Counted from the stretch's first letter, positions 10,109 to 18,501 are shown. The stretch: 37,642 bases of DNA from Hyphomicrobiales bacterium (GCA_028280515.1 JANQLP010000246.1:1-37642); one strand, 5' to 3'. Notes: a model not told the origin generated them from the sequence alone. Program-made: numbers and translations.

Positions 10109-11833
10109 TCACTTGTCGGCCGTCGGCTGTTCGCTCTCGTTTTCCGCCGCCGGAACCGGGGCAAGTGCCTCGGCTTCGGCCGGGGCCTCAGCCGCCGCCG
10201 TGGATGCTGCTTCCGTTTCGGCTGCCTCGCCAGCCTCGCCTGCATCCTCGACACCCTCTTCCTCGGATTGCAGGTCTTCTTCGGAGATCCAGCCCGCCTT
10301 GACGCGCGCGGTCATAATCATGCCTTCGGCATCCGGACGCGCCAGACCGAAACTGTCGAGATAGCCCTCATGACGGACCGATTCGCCGTCCACCTTTTCG
10401 TGCCAGCCGATCAGATCCTCGGTCGCGCATCCGGCAAAATCCTCGACCGTCTTCACGTCGTTTTCGCCGAGGGCGACCATCATCTCCAACGTCATGCCCG
10501 GAACTTCGGTCAACTCGTCCGCCACCCCGAGTTTGACGCGCTTGTCGTTCAACTCCTGTTCGCGGCGTTCGAGATACTCCCGCGCGCGTGTCTGGATTTC
10601 CTGAGCCGTCTCTTCGTCGAACCCTTCAATGTTGGCGATTTCGGTGAGCTCCACATAGGCCGCCTCCTCCACCGAGCTGAAACCCTCCGACGTCAGCAGC
10701 TGCGCGATCACCTCGTCGACGTCGAGCGTTTCCATGAACATCTTCGACCGCTCGGCGAATTCCGCCTGACGGCGGTCGGACTCTTCCGCCTCCGTCAGGA
10801 TGTCGATGTCCCAGCCGGTCAGCTGCGACGCGAGGCGGACATTTTGACCGCGCCGCCCGATCGCGAGCGAGAGCTGATCGTCAGGCACCACAACTTCGAT
10901 ACGTTCCGCCTCCTCGTCGAGCACAACCTTGACCACTTCCGCCGGCGCCAGCCCGTTGACGATGAAGTGGGCGGCATCGGGCGACCACTGAATGATGTCG
11001 ATCTTCTCGCCCTGGAGCTCGTTCACGACCGCCTGCACGCGGCTGCCGCGCATACCGACACAGGCGCCGACGGGGTCGATGGCGTTGTCGTTCGACAGCA
11101 CGGCGATCTTGGCACGGCTGCCAGGGTCACGGGCCACTGACTTGATCTCGACGATCCCGTCGTAAATCTCCGGCACCTCCTGGGAGAACAGCTTGGCCAT
11201 GAATTCCGGATGCGTGCGGGACAGGAAGATCTGCGGCCCGCGCTGCTCGCGGCGCACGTCGTAGATGTAAGCCCGGATACGGTCGCCATACCGGAAATTC
11301 TCGCGCGGCAGGGATTCATCGCGCCTGACGATCGCCTCGCCCCGGCCGAGATCGACGATGATGTTGCCGTATTCGACACGCTTGACGATGCCGTTGACGA
11401 TTTCGCCAACGCGATCCTTGAATTCCTCGTACTGACGCTCGCGCTCCGCCTCGCGCACCTTCTGCACGATGACCTGCTTGGCGTTCTGCGCGGCAACGCG
11501 ACCGAAGTCCAGCGGCGGCAAGTCCTCGGCGATATAGTCTCCGAGTTCGGCGGCCTTGTTGCGGCGGCGCGCCTCCTTGAGGTCGATCTGGGTGGCTTCC
11601 ATGGTTACGGCCTCAACCACTTCCAACAGCCGGGTCAGCTGGATTTCACCGGTATCGGGGTCGATCTCGGCTCGGATTTCGTTCTCCGACCCGTAACGCG
11701 ATTTCGCCGCCTTCTGGATCGCATCCTCCATCGCCGCGATCACGATCGTGCGGTCGATCGATTTCTCGCGCGCGACCGAATCCGCGATCTGCAGAAGTTC
11801 CAGCCTGTTTGCACTCACACCAGCCTGAGCCAT
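10109..11833 (-). CDS. nusA: Transcription termination/antitermination protein NusA
   Basis: NusA binds RNA polymerase and controls pausing, termination and antitermination. The 574-residue protein has the N-terminal polymerase-binding domain (about 1-130), an S1 domain (about 133-200, VGEIVNGIVKRVEYGNIIVDLG), two KH domains (about 230-345, GACVGMRGSRVQAVVNEL and AIGRRGQNVRLASQLTG), C-terminal helix-hairpin-helix repeats (about 375-500) and a long acidic Ala/Glu tail. The ATG at 11833 has a near-perfect GGAGG seven bases upstream, which decides the start against a longer frame to 11881. It follows rimP by 80 bases. In E. coli NusA represses its own operon; the leader hairpin before rimP would be a plausible target here (inference). 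Confidence 0.97.
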   Translation of the reverse strand: MAQAGVSANRLELLQIADSVAREKSIDRTIVIAAMEDAIQKAAKSRYGSENEIRAEIDPDTGEIQLTRLLEVVEAVTMEATQIDLKEARRRNKAAELGDYIAEDLPPLDFGRVAAQNAKQVIVQKVREAERERQYEEFKDRVGEIVNGIVKRVEYGNIIVDLGRGEAIVRRDESLPRENFRYGDRIRAYIYDVRREQRGPQIFLSRTHPEFMAKLFSQEVPEIYDGIVEIKSVARDPGSRAKIAVLSNDNAIDPVGACVGMRGSRVQAVVNELQGEKIDIIQWSPDAAHFIVNGLAPAEVVKVVLDEEAERIEVVVPDDQLSLAIGRRGQNVRLASQLTGWDIDILTEAEESDRRQAEFAERSKMFMETLDVDEVIAQLLTSEGFSSVEEAAYVELTEIANIEGFDEETAQEIQTRAREYLERREQELNDKRVKLGVADELTEVPGMTLEMMVALGENDVKTVEDFAGCATEDLIGWHEKVDGESVRHEGYLDSFGLARPDAEGMIMTARVKAGWISEEDLQSEEEGVEDAGEAGEAAETEAASTAAAEAPAEAEALAPVPAAENESEQPTADK

Positions 11834-11913
11834 CTCAAAGCCTCCAGAAGTTTTCCATTCGTCCGGCGCACCTTCAGGCACGCATGTATCAGTCCTTAAC
11901 CGTCACCGGCGCC

Positions 11914-12474
11914 TCAACGCGCCGGCTTTCCGGACAGCGCCCGTTTCACGGCCGCGTCGTCCGCCACCAGGCGCGCTTCCTCGATCAGGTCGAGCGGCAG
12001 TCCGATGGTCTGTTGTCCGTCATATTCCTCGAGTTCAACCTTGAGCCGCACTTCCCGGTCGGCATCCGCGAAGCCTTCGATTTCCCCTCTGAAACGCCGC
12101 CGTCCGTCGACAAGTTCCTTCAGTTCCACCTTGGCCTGGTGCCCCGCCCAGGTTTCAAAATCCCGCGGGCGAACCAATGGTCTGTTCATGCCCGGCGATG
12201 ACACCTCCAGATTGTAGCCGCCGGGCATCGGGTCGTAGGCGTCCAGCAGGGGCGACAGCCTCCGGCTGACCGTAGCGCAATCGTCAATCGATACGGCGCC
12301 GTCCGGACGCTCGATCATGATCTGCACCGTCGTGCCGTCCTGCCCCGTGATCCTCACGCGCACCAGATCAAGTCCGAATTCCGCCAGAACGGGAAGGACC
12401 AGATCAGCGATCGCGGCGGCCGCTCCGGTTTCCCGGATGAACCGCTCATCCGCACTTTGCAGCGATTGCGCCAT
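11914..12474 (-). CDS. rimP: Ribosome maturation factor RimP
   Basis: RimP is a cytoplasmic assembly factor needed for early 30S maturation. The 186-residue protein matches the two-domain family: an N-terminal alpha/beta domain with LAEFGLDLVRVRI and IMIERPDGAVSIDDCATVSR, the junction YNLEVSSPGMNRPL, and a C-terminal SH3-like domain. The start is the ATG at 12474 with GGAG five bases upstream. The frame runs back to 12540, but those codons are the leader hairpin and do not look like protein. First gene of the operon. Confidence 0.95.
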   Translation of the reverse strand: MAQSLQSADERFIRETGAAAAIADLVLPVLAEFGLDLVRVRITGQDGTTVQIMIERPDGAVSIDDCATVSRRLSPLLDAYDPMPGGYNLEVSSPGMNRPLVRPRDFETWAGHQAKVELKELVDGRRRFRGEIEGFADADREVRLKVELEEYDGQQTIGLPLDLIEEARLVADDAAVKRALSGKPAR

Positions 12475-12520
12475 ATCGGCTCCGCGGCACGCACCGCACC
12501 ACCAACCACATAAACAAAAA

Positions 12521-12542
12521 GAGCGGACCGGTGGGCCCACTC
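12521..12542 (-). promoter_or_regulatory. Terminator-like leader hairpin (attenuator) before rimP
   Basis: In the leader, 46 bases before the rimP start, the transcript can form a nine-base-pair hairpin from GAGTGGGCC and GGTCCGCTC with loop CACC (two G-U pairs in RNA). It is followed directly by TTTTTGTTT at 12512-12520. This is a complete intrinsic terminator located between the promoter and the first gene, which suggests attenuation of the rimP-nusA-infB operon. A rimP leader element is known in other proteobacteria; whether this belongs to that family is not something I can test here. Confidence 0.75.
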
Positions 12543-12573
12543 CTGATCATTTACGAACCATGAGTATGACGCC

Positions 12574-12601
12574 AATATAAGCGACTTTTCCCGTCGCGCA
12601 A
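12574..12601 (-). promoter_or_regulatory. Candidate sigma-70 promoter of the rimP-pnp operon
   Basis: The leftward strand reads TTGCGC, a 16-base spacer, then TATATT. This lies 100 bases before the rimP ATG and upstream of the leader hairpin, in the only non-coding gap (about 168 bases, 12475-12642) at the head of the operon. Confidence 0.55.
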
Positions 12602-12642
12602 GCCCCCCTCTGATGCGCGCCCTGGAGAGTCTTGCCGGACGG

Positions 12643-13338
12643 TTAAACGCGCAGGAATCTGAGGTATATCGGCGCGCGTCCCTGCTGTTTCGCCTTGCGC
12701 TCATAACGTGTCGGCGGCCAGTCGGGCAACGGTGCGCGCCAATCCCTGGCGCACTCCGCCGTCCAGACGAAGGATCCACTGGCCTGCACCGCCTCAAGTG
12801 AGCTGCGGGCATAATCGCCGATGTCGGTCGCGACCCGGAGCTCGGCACCCGCAACCATGACGCGCGCGAACACCTCCAACGTCTCCGGCGAAACCAGCCG
12901 CCTTTTGTGATGACGCGCTTTCGGCCACGGATCGGGATGCAGCACGAAAATGCGTGAAATCGAGGTATCAGGTAGCCAGTCGAGCACCTCGCGAGCGTCT
13001 CCGTCCCAGATGCGGATGTTTTCGAGAGCCCGCTCCTCGATGCTGGCAAGCAAAGCGGCAACACCATTGAGGTAGGGTTCGCAGCCGATGATACCGACCC
13101 CGGGGTTCGCCTCCGCCTGCCACGCGAGATGCTCACCCGCGCCGAAACCGATTTCCAGCCACACCTGGGAGGCCGGGACGCAAAAGAGGCCCGTCAAGGG
13201 AGCCGGAGCCGAGACGTGCATCGCCAGCCGCAAAGGGGGCAGTGTTTCGTCGACAAGACGCTGCTTGCGCGCACTCAGGCGATGCCCTTTGCGCCGTCCA
13301 TAGGTGCGAATGGTCTTTCGATCGCCCACGCGCGCCAC
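12643..13338 (-). CDS. trmB: tRNA (guanine-N7-)-methyltransferase
   Basis: TrmB methylates G46 in the variable loop of tRNAs with S-adenosylmethionine. The 231-residue protein has the SAM-binding motif LEIGFGAGEHL at 61-71, followed by the acidic CEPYLNGVA, and the TrmB signature HPDPWPK with the basic run ARHHKRR at about 134-147. The C-terminus keeps TRYERKAKQQG. The start is a GTG at 13338 with AGGA just upstream. metK lies 64 bases upstream on the same strand, so the methyl donor synthase and one of its users are neighbours. Confidence 0.95.
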   Translation of the reverse strand: MARVGDRKTIRTYGRRKGHRLSARKQRLVDETLPPLRLAMHVSAPAPLTGLFCVPASQVWLEIGFGAGEHLAWQAEANPGVGIIGCEPYLNGVAALLASIEERALENIRIWDGDAREVLDWLPDTSISRIFVLHPDPWPKARHHKRRLVSPETLEVFARVMVAGAELRVATDIGDYARSSLEAVQASGSFVWTAECARDWRAPLPDWPPTRYERKAKQQGRAPIYLRFLRV

Positions 13339-13402
13339 CCAATCCTGAAACCGCCGCCGTCAAACGCGGCCGCGACAACGGGTACCGGCCGGTTTTTCCG
13401 CG

Positions 13403-14572
13403 CTACGTCGCCGCCGCCTTGATGGGTTCGACGAGATCGAGCTTCTCCCAGGTGAACCCGCCGTCATTGTCGGGGTCACGGCCAAAATGGCCATAGGCCG
13501 CGGTCCGCTCATAAATCGGCCGGCTCAATGCCAGATGCTCCCGGATGCCGCGCGGGCTCAGATCGACGACTTCCGACAGAATGCCTTCCAGCTTCTGCTC
13601 GTCGATCGTGCCGGTGCCGTGCAGGTCGACATAGATCGACAGCGGCTTGGATACGCCGATCGCGTAGGCCACCTGAAGCGTGCATTTTTCCGCAAGACCG
13701 GCGGCGACGACGTTCTTCGCCACATATCGCGCCGCATATGCCGCGGACCGGTCGACCTTCGTCGGATCCTTGCCGGAAAACGCGCCTCCACCATGTGGTG
13801 CCGCACCGCCGTAGGTATCGACCACGATCTTGCGTCCGGTCAGCCCCGTATCGCTGTCAGGTCCGCCGATCACGAAGCGTCCGGTCGGATTGACGTAGAA
13901 TTCGTCCTCCGGGCACATCCAGCCATTCGGCAAGATCTCCTCGACGAAGCCGCGAACGATTTCCCGGACGCGCTCCTGGGATACATCCTCCTGGTGCTGC
14001 GTCGACACCACCACCGAAGTCGCTTTCACCGGCCTGCCGTTCTCGTACAGCAACGTCACCTGGCTCTTGGAGTCGGGCCCAAGTTCAGGGGTCGCGCCCG
14101 CATGCCGGGCCTTGGCCATCTCCTGCAGAATGCGGTGCGAAAAGTGAATTGGCGCCGGCATCAAGGCTTCGGTTTCGCTGCAGGCGTAACCGAACATCAG
14201 ACCCTGGTCGCCCGCGCCCTCGTCCTTGTCATTGGCGGAATCGACGCCCTGGGCAATGTCGACGGACTGGCCGTGGACGTGACACTGCACTTCGGCATTG
14301 TCCCAATGGAAACCGTCCTGCTCGTAACCGATCTCACGGACGCAGCGCCGGGCCGCCTCCTCCATCGCCTCCGCGGTAATCGTGTCGGGTCCGCGCGTCT
14401 CGCCGGCGAGCACAATCAGGTTTGTCGTGGCAAGCGTCTCCACGGCGACACGCGAGTGCGGCTCCGCCTTCAGATAGAGATCGACGATGGAATCGGAAAT
14501 ACGGTCACAAATCTTGTCCGGATGTCCTTCCGACACCGATTCACTTGTGAACAAAAAACTGCTTCGGGTCAC
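13403..14572 (-). CDS. metK: S-adenosylmethionine synthase
   Basis: MetK makes S-adenosylmethionine from methionine and ATP. The 389-residue protein has the usual three-domain length and motifs: SEGHPDK with H17, [12 protein letters not shown] at 119-130, and the glycine-rich loop GGGAFSGKD at 261-269. The start is a GTG at 14572 preceded by AGGGGG. Its leader holds a long hairpin (14598-14630) but nothing I can match to a known SAM riboswitch. It lies downstream of the PraR-like regulator, the order seen in rhizobia. Confidence 0.98.
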   Translation of the reverse strand: MTRSSFLFTSESVSEGHPDKICDRISDSIVDLYLKAEPHSRVAVETLATTNLIVLAGETRGPDTITAEAMEEAARRCVREIGYEQDGFHWDNAEVQCHVHGQSVDIAQGVDSANDKDEGAGDQGLMFGYACSETEALMPAPIHFSHRILQEMAKARHAGATPELGPDSKSQVTLLYENGRPVKATSVVVSTQHQEDVSQERVREIVRGFVEEILPNGWMCPEDEFYVNPTGRFVIGGPDSDTGLTGRKIVVDTYGGAAPHGGGAFSGKDPTKVDRSAAYAARYVAKNVVAAGLAEKCTLQVAYAIGVSKPLSIYVDLHGTGTIDEQKLEGILSEVVDLSPRGIREHLALSRPIYERTAAYGHFGRDPDNDGGFTWEKLDLVEPIKAAAT

Positions 14573-14597
14573 ACGCCCCCCTTAAGACCGAACGGCC

Positions 14598-14630
14598 ATT
14601 GATTGAAAGCGAGGCTTTCTCGCAATCAAT
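14598..14630 (-). promoter_or_regulatory. Hairpin in the metK leader
   Basis: The outer arms ATTGATTG and CAATCAAT pair perfectly over eight bases. Inside them two mutually exclusive short stems are possible, AAAGC with GCTTT or GCGAG with CTCGC. The hairpin ends about 25 bases before the GTG of metK. No T-run follows, so it is not a simple terminator. A regulatory role is inference. Confidence 0.5.
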
Positions 14631-14640
14631 TCGTGGCGAT

Positions 14641-14646
14641 GTCAAG
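14641..14646 (-). promoter_or_regulatory. Possible -35 element for metK
   Basis: The leftward strand reads CTTGAC followed by A, a very good alphaproteobacterial -35, about 70 bases before the metK start. No convincing -10 lies at the right distance, so the promoter call is tentative. Confidence 0.3.
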
Positions 14647-14662
14647 CGTGCGATTTTGACGG

Positions 14663-15127
14663 CTATGACTTGCCGCGGCCCTTTCCGCGCCCCAGGGCGC
14701 GAACCAGCTCGATGACGGCCCTGCGAACTTCGGGATTGCTCACCTTCATGAAGGCGCGATTGAGCTCGAGGCCGTCGCGTGTATTGAGGAATTCGTAGAG
14801 ATAAGACTCAGACTCCCCGTCGACCAGCTCCGGACCACTGCCGTCGTCGACCGCCGGCATGCCGTCAAAGAAAAACTGAACAGGCACATCAAGCACCTGC
14901 GAGAGCTTAAACAGGCGGCTCGCGCCAATTCGATTTACGCCCTTCTCGTATTTCTGGATCTGCTGAAAGGTGAGGCCCATGCTGTCGCCAAGCTTTTCCT
15001 GGCTCAATCCGACAAGCATGCGGCGCAACCGGACCCGGCTGCCGACATGAACGTCAATCGGATTTGGACCTTTTTTCTTTTGCTTGGAAGAAACGTCGGT
15101 CCCAGCCATCACATCACCATCTTGCAT
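14663..15127 (-). CDS. praR: XRE-family transcriptional regulator, PraR/PhrR-like
   Basis: This 154-residue cytoplasmic DNA-binding protein has a basic N-terminal tail (about 1-22), a Cro/C1-type helix-turn-helix at about 26-82 (RLRRMLVGLSQEKLGDSMG, then LTFQQIQKYEKGVNRIGASRL) and a C-terminal SinR-like helical region ending in a basic tail. In rhizobia the PraR/PhrR protein lies next to metK and represses surface and stress genes; the assignment here rests on domain form and that location. The ATG at 15127 has GAGG eight bases upstream, favouring it over the ATG six codons later. The upstream 173 bases are about one third GC in a roughly 60% GC region and hold nested inverted repeats around a good promoter, so autoregulation is likely (inference). 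Confidence 0.8.
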   Translation of the reverse strand: MQDGDVMAGTDVSSKQKKKGPNPIDVHVGSRVRLRRMLVGLSQEKLGDSMGLTFQQIQKYEKGVNRIGASRLFKLSQVLDVPVQFFFDGMPAVDDGSGPELVDGESESYLYEFLNTRDGLELNRAFMKVSNPEVRRAVIELVRALGRGKGRGKS

Positions 15128-15200
15128 AAGACAAGCCTCAGTAGTTAAACAGAATCCGACGCAACAGGTTTTCTGGAATAAGAATCAACAGGCCTATATT

Positions 15201-15229
15201 GTTCTAAATATTGAAAGTATTTGCGTCAA
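15201..15229 (-). promoter_or_regulatory. Promoter of the PraR-like regulator gene
   Basis: The leftward strand has TTGACG, a 17-base AT-rich spacer, then TAGAAC, placed about 75 bases before the ATG. The -35 is directly abutted by the inverted-repeat arm at 15230-15236. Confidence 0.6.
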
Positions 15230-15280
15230 GTGTCATCAGCGAAATAAATTATTCATATAAGCCATTCTTATATATGACAC
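15230..15280. promoter_or_regulatory. Nested inverted repeats upstream of the praR-like promoter
   Basis: The outer arms GTGTCAT (15230-15236) and ATGACAC (15274-15280) enclose an inner perfect inverted repeat, ATATAAG (15255-15261) and CTTATAT (15267-15273), with a five-base gap. The whole block is very AT-rich and sits against the -35 of the regulator gene. It is a candidate operator for the adjacent helix-turn-helix protein; the binding protein is not known from sequence. Confidence 0.5.
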
Positions 15281-15300
15281 TCAGATGAACGATCTCAGAG

Positions 15301-16935
15301 TTAGTCAGTATACTGACGGTATGTCAGAATACACCAGATTCCGAAAACAGCCAGCAACATAGCAACGAAAATCAATCCGCCGTATGCGACAAAAGGGGTC
15401 GGCTGCAGGGCACGCGGCAGAGGACTGTCAATGACCTCCGCCACGTTGCGTGGCAATTCCGCGATCGTCCGGCCATACGGATCGGTCACCGCCGATATCC
15501 CGGTATTCGCGGCACGCACGAGCGGCAATCCCTGCTCGACGGCACGGACGCGCGCCTGATGGAAATGCTGGTGCGGCCCGGCAGTATCGCCGAACCAGGC
15601 ATCATTGGTGACATTGAGCAGCCAGCCGGGCGCCTCCTCTCCATCCCTGATTGCGTCGGGGAATATGATCTCGTAGCAGATCAATGCGACGAAAGGTGGG
15701 ACATTCGGCGCTGACGTCAGTCGTGGCCCCTCTCCGGCCGTGAACCCGCCGCGCACCCGGGTGAGTTGTTCAAGCCCGATAGCCTCCAACGTGTCCTGAA
15801 AGGGCAAGTATTCGCCAAAGGGAACGAGGTGGGCCTTGTCATAGTGTGTCAGCAGGTTGGCATGGTGGTCCATGACGAAGAGACTGTTGAAGATCTGAGC
15901 GGGCGCGCCAGGCTTTGCAGCTTCCCGTTCGTCCCTGCCAGCACGGGCGGCACCGGTGATGAAGACCGATCCGTCCGGCATCATGGCGGAGATTGCATTG
16001 AGCGCATCAGGCGTGTCCTCCAACAGAAACGGCAACGCCGACTCGGGCCAGATCAGATGCGTGACGCCGTCGATCTGCTCGCGTGGCGCGCCCCGGCGCG
16101 AGACTGCCATGTAGCGTTCGAAGATGGCCGCGCGGTTTTCCGGCTTCCACTTCTCCTTCTGCGGAATGTTCGGCTGGACAATCCGCAAATTCACGCCGTC
16201 GACATAGGCGACCCGGGCCGCGTCAAGCCGCCAGAGGCCCCAGGCATAGGCGCATGCCAGGACCACGGCCATGAGCGCAGGATAGGCGCAGCCGCGCCAT
16301 GTAAGCCGTGCACCCTGTGCGCCTGGAGACCAGAGCGCGGCGGGCGCGGTAAAGACCAGGACCGCGATGAGCGTAAGCCCGTAAACGCCGAACACGGACG
16401 ACCATTGCATCATCGCCTCGGACCCGGTCACCGCATAGCCGATCGTGTTCCATGGAAAGCCCGTCAAAACCTGACCGCGCAGCCACTCTGCAACCGCAAG
16501 AGCGAGTGCCAGACCCAAAAGACGCGCGATACCGGGCCGCCACAAGGGTCCGGCGAGGACAGCTGCAAGCGCGAAGAAAAAGGCGAGCCCTGCCGGCATC
16601 AGCGTAACCGCGAAGGGCAGCAGCCAGGCGAAAATGTCTGCTTCGACCAGAAATGCGAAGCCGATCCAGTAGATCCCCGCAAGAAAATAGCCAAAGCCGA
16701 AGGCCCAACCGACTGCGGCAGCCGACCGCAGTGCTGCGAGCGAGAGGCCGGGCCGGCCGGCCGCACCGGCATAGCAGCCATCGAGCTGCCAGACGAGAAC
16801 CGGGAACGTCACGAAAAGGACCGGCCAGAAATGCAGCGGCGCCATCGCCATCGTGGAGACGGCGCCGGCCGCAAATGCAATTCCCCAACGTCGCCAGCCG
16901 GTCTGGCTGCTCAGGAAGTCGACGACCCGTTGCAT
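15301..16935 (-). CDS. lnt: Apolipoprotein N-acyltransferase
   Basis: Lnt is an inner-membrane enzyme that adds the third acyl chain to lipoproteins, using phospholipid as donor. The 544-residue protein has about seven hydrophobic segments in its first 235 residues and a final one at about 515-537. These flank a periplasmic carbon-nitrogen hydrolase domain (about 248-500). The catalytic triad is visible as E298 (WPESALPFLL), K367 (DKAHLVPFGEYLP) and C420 (ICYEIIFP), with NVTNDAWFGD following. The ATG at 16935 lies 16 bases after corC. The order phoH-ybeY-corC-lnt matches ybeZYX-lnt of E. coli and points to one transcript. Confidence 0.97.
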   Translation of the reverse strand: MQRVVDFLSSQTGWRRWGIAFAAGAVSTMAMAPLHFWPVLFVTFPVLVWQLDGCYAGAAGRPGLSLAALRSAAAVGWAFGFGYFLAGIYWIGFAFLVEADIFAWLLPFAVTLMPAGLAFFFALAAVLAGPLWRPGIARLLGLALALAVAEWLRGQVLTGFPWNTIGYAVTGSEAMMQWSSVFGVYGLTLIAVLVFTAPAALWSPGAQGARLTWRGCAYPALMAVVLACAYAWGLWRLDAARVAYVDGVNLRIVQPNIPQKEKWKPENRAAIFERYMAVSRRGAPREQIDGVTHLIWPESALPFLLEDTPDALNAISAMMPDGSVFITGAARAGRDEREAAKPGAPAQIFNSLFVMDHHANLLTHYDKAHLVPFGEYLPFQDTLEAIGLEQLTRVRGGFTAGEGPRLTSAPNVPPFVALICYEIIFPDAIRDGEEAPGWLLNVTNDAWFGDTAGPHQHFHQARVRAVEQGLPLVRAANTGISAVTDPYGRTIAELPRNVAEVIDSPLPRALQPTPFVAYGGLIFVAMLLAVFGIWCILTYRQYTD

Positions 16936-16951
16936 ATGCCGGCGGCGCGGC

Positions 16952-17947
16952 CTAGGCCTTGTCCGGCGTACGGCCGCGGTGAACCTTCAGCCGTTTGATG
17001 CGCCGGGCATCTGCTTCGAGAACCTCGAACTCAAATCCGGTGTCATGACGCACCAGTTCGCCACGAACGGGAACGCGACCCGCCAGTACGAACACCAGTC
17101 CGCCGAGGGTATCGATGTCTTCCTCGCGATCCGGCGAAAGAAGGGAAACACCGAGCCGCTCCTCAAGATCGGAAACCTGTACACGCGCATCCGCGATGAG
17201 GGCCGATCCCTCGTCCTCCACGATCAGCGGCTCATCGTTCTGATCGTGCTCGTCCTCGATTTCACCGACGATCTCCTCAACGAGGTCTTCGATCGAGACC
17301 AGACCGTCGGTTCCGCCATACTCGTCAACCACCAAAGCCAGATGAATGCGGGTGGTCTGCATGCGCAGCAGCAAATCCAGACCCGACATCGACGGCGGCA
17401 CGAACAGGACTTCGCGCTGAATCTGGGCGTCCGCCACGGATCGCGACAGGTCCACTTTTCCAAGATGGAGCGAGGGCCCGGCGCCGTTCTTTTTCTTTGC
17501 CGCGGTCGACTTTGCGCCAGTCTTCGCCTGGCCCGTAATCCAGGCCATCAGATCCTTGATGTGGATCATGCCGCGCGGGTCGTCCAGTGTTCCCGCATAG
17601 ACAGGAACCCGCGAATGCCCTGCATCCTGGAACACCTGCAGCAGTTCCGACAGCGACGCGGTGTCCTCGATGGCAGTGATGTCGGCGCGCGGAACCATGA
17701 CGTCCTCGACGCGCAATTCGCCGAAACGCAGAAGATTGCCGAGCATAAGCCGCTCCTGAGGCGAAAAGCTCTGAGCGGTTATCTCCTCGTTCTCCAGCGC
17801 TTCCTCGATGATTTCGCGTGCATCCTCACGCTCTTCACCGATGCCCACGCGCGCGAGCAACCGTGCGAACCATCCAAGGCGCGGGCTTTCTTCCTGCTCG
17901 CTTTCGCGCGTGCGCGCACTCTCGTCTATGAGCGGTGTCTCACTCAC
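16952..17947 (-). CDS. corC: CorC/HlyC-type CBS-domain protein (YbeX)
   Basis: This is a 331-residue soluble protein with a CBS pair at about 75-215 (VMVPRADITAIED, SRVPVYAGTLDDPRGMIHIKDL, LALVVDEYGGTDGLVSIEDLVEEIVGEI) and a CorC_HlyC C-terminal domain at about 240-322. Unlike membrane members of the wider family it has no N-terminal DUF21 membrane domain. Its role is uncertain: CorC was tied to Mg/Co efflux, and YbeX more recently to ribosome metabolism. A low-complexity insert, AKTGAKSTAAKKKNGAG, lies between the two CBS repeats. The start is a GTG at 17947 overlapping the ybeY stop as GTGA, which implies translational coupling. Confidence 0.92.
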   Translation of the reverse strand: MSETPLIDESARTRESEQEESPRLGWFARLLARVGIGEEREDAREIIEEALENEEITAQSFSPQERLMLGNLLRFGELRVEDVMVPRADITAIEDTASLSELLQVFQDAGHSRVPVYAGTLDDPRGMIHIKDLMAWITGQAKTGAKSTAAKKKNGAGPSLHLGKVDLSRSVADAQIQREVLFVPPSMSGLDLLLRMQTTRIHLALVVDEYGGTDGLVSIEDLVEEIVGEIEDEHDQNDEPLIVEDEGSALIADARVQVSDLEERLGVSLLSPDREEDIDTLGGLVFVLAGRVPVRGELVRHDTGFEFEVLEADARRIKRLKVHRGRTPDKA

Positions 17948-18495
17948 CTTTCCTCACCGTTGGCAACAAGCTGCGGCGCGTAAGGGTCCGGAAGCCCAAG
18001 CTCCGCCAGAATCCGCGTCTCCAGCGTCTCCATTTCCCGGGCGTCGGTCTCGCCCATATGATCATAGCCCATCAGGTGCAAAACGCCGTGCACGACAAGG
18101 TGGGTCGCGTGCTGGTGAACCGGCATTCCCAGCTGCAAAGCCTCTCGCAGGACCGTCCCGTACGCAAGCGCCACGTCGCCCAGCGCCCGCGGCCCTTGCG
18201 CGCACGGCACGCCATCGAGCGGAAACGACAGGACGTTAGTGGAATCGTTTTTGCCACGCCAGTCGCGATTGAGCCTGCGGATTTCTGCGTCATCGCACAA
18301 CAGCAACGACAGCTCGGCTGTCCCGCAATCCTGATCGCATGCGGCGAACGCGGCCCGTGCCGCCCCCGCGAGCAATTCCTCCGACACCTCATCCCGCCAC
18401 CGGTCGCAACGCCAGGTTACATCGACCACCAGTTCACCGCGCGGCACCGCTCCGCGATTTTGCCCGGTACTTTGGCCTGGTTCAGAGGCGCCCAT
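17944..18495 (-). CDS. ybeY: Endoribonuclease YbeY (rRNA maturation factor)
   Basis: YbeY is a zinc-dependent endoribonuclease acting in 16S rRNA 3' maturation and ribosome quality control. The 183-residue protein contains the family metal site His-x3-His-x5-His as HGVLHLMGYDH, giving H136, H140 and H146, and the upstream signature NRDWRGKNDSTNVLSFPLD. The N-terminal 20 residues are variable. The ATG at 18495 has AAGGG close upstream. It starts six bases after phoH and overlaps corC by four bases. Confidence 0.96.
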   Translation of the reverse strand: MGASEPGQSTGQNRGAVPRGELVVDVTWRCDRWRDEVSEELLAGAARAAFAACDQDCGTAELSLLLCDDAEIRRLNRDWRGKNDSTNVLSFPLDGVPCAQGPRALGDVALAYGTVLREALQLGMPVHQHATHLVVHGVLHLMGYDHMGETDAREMETLETRILAELGLPDPYAPQLVANGEER

Positions 18496-18501
18496 GGCCC
18501 T

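Noticed and set aside
12475-12540. Upstream extension of rimP by 22 codons
   Set aside because: These codons are the leader hairpin and its T-run; the ATG at 12474 has a good ribosome binding site.
13370-13400. ACCGGCCGGT followed by T-run as a rightward terminator between trmB and metK
   Set aside because: The palindrome leaves no room for a loop, and no rightward gene ends there.
14573-14662. SAM-II or SAM/SAH riboswitch before metK
   Set aside because: The sequence has a hairpin but lacks the conserved core bases I know for these classes.
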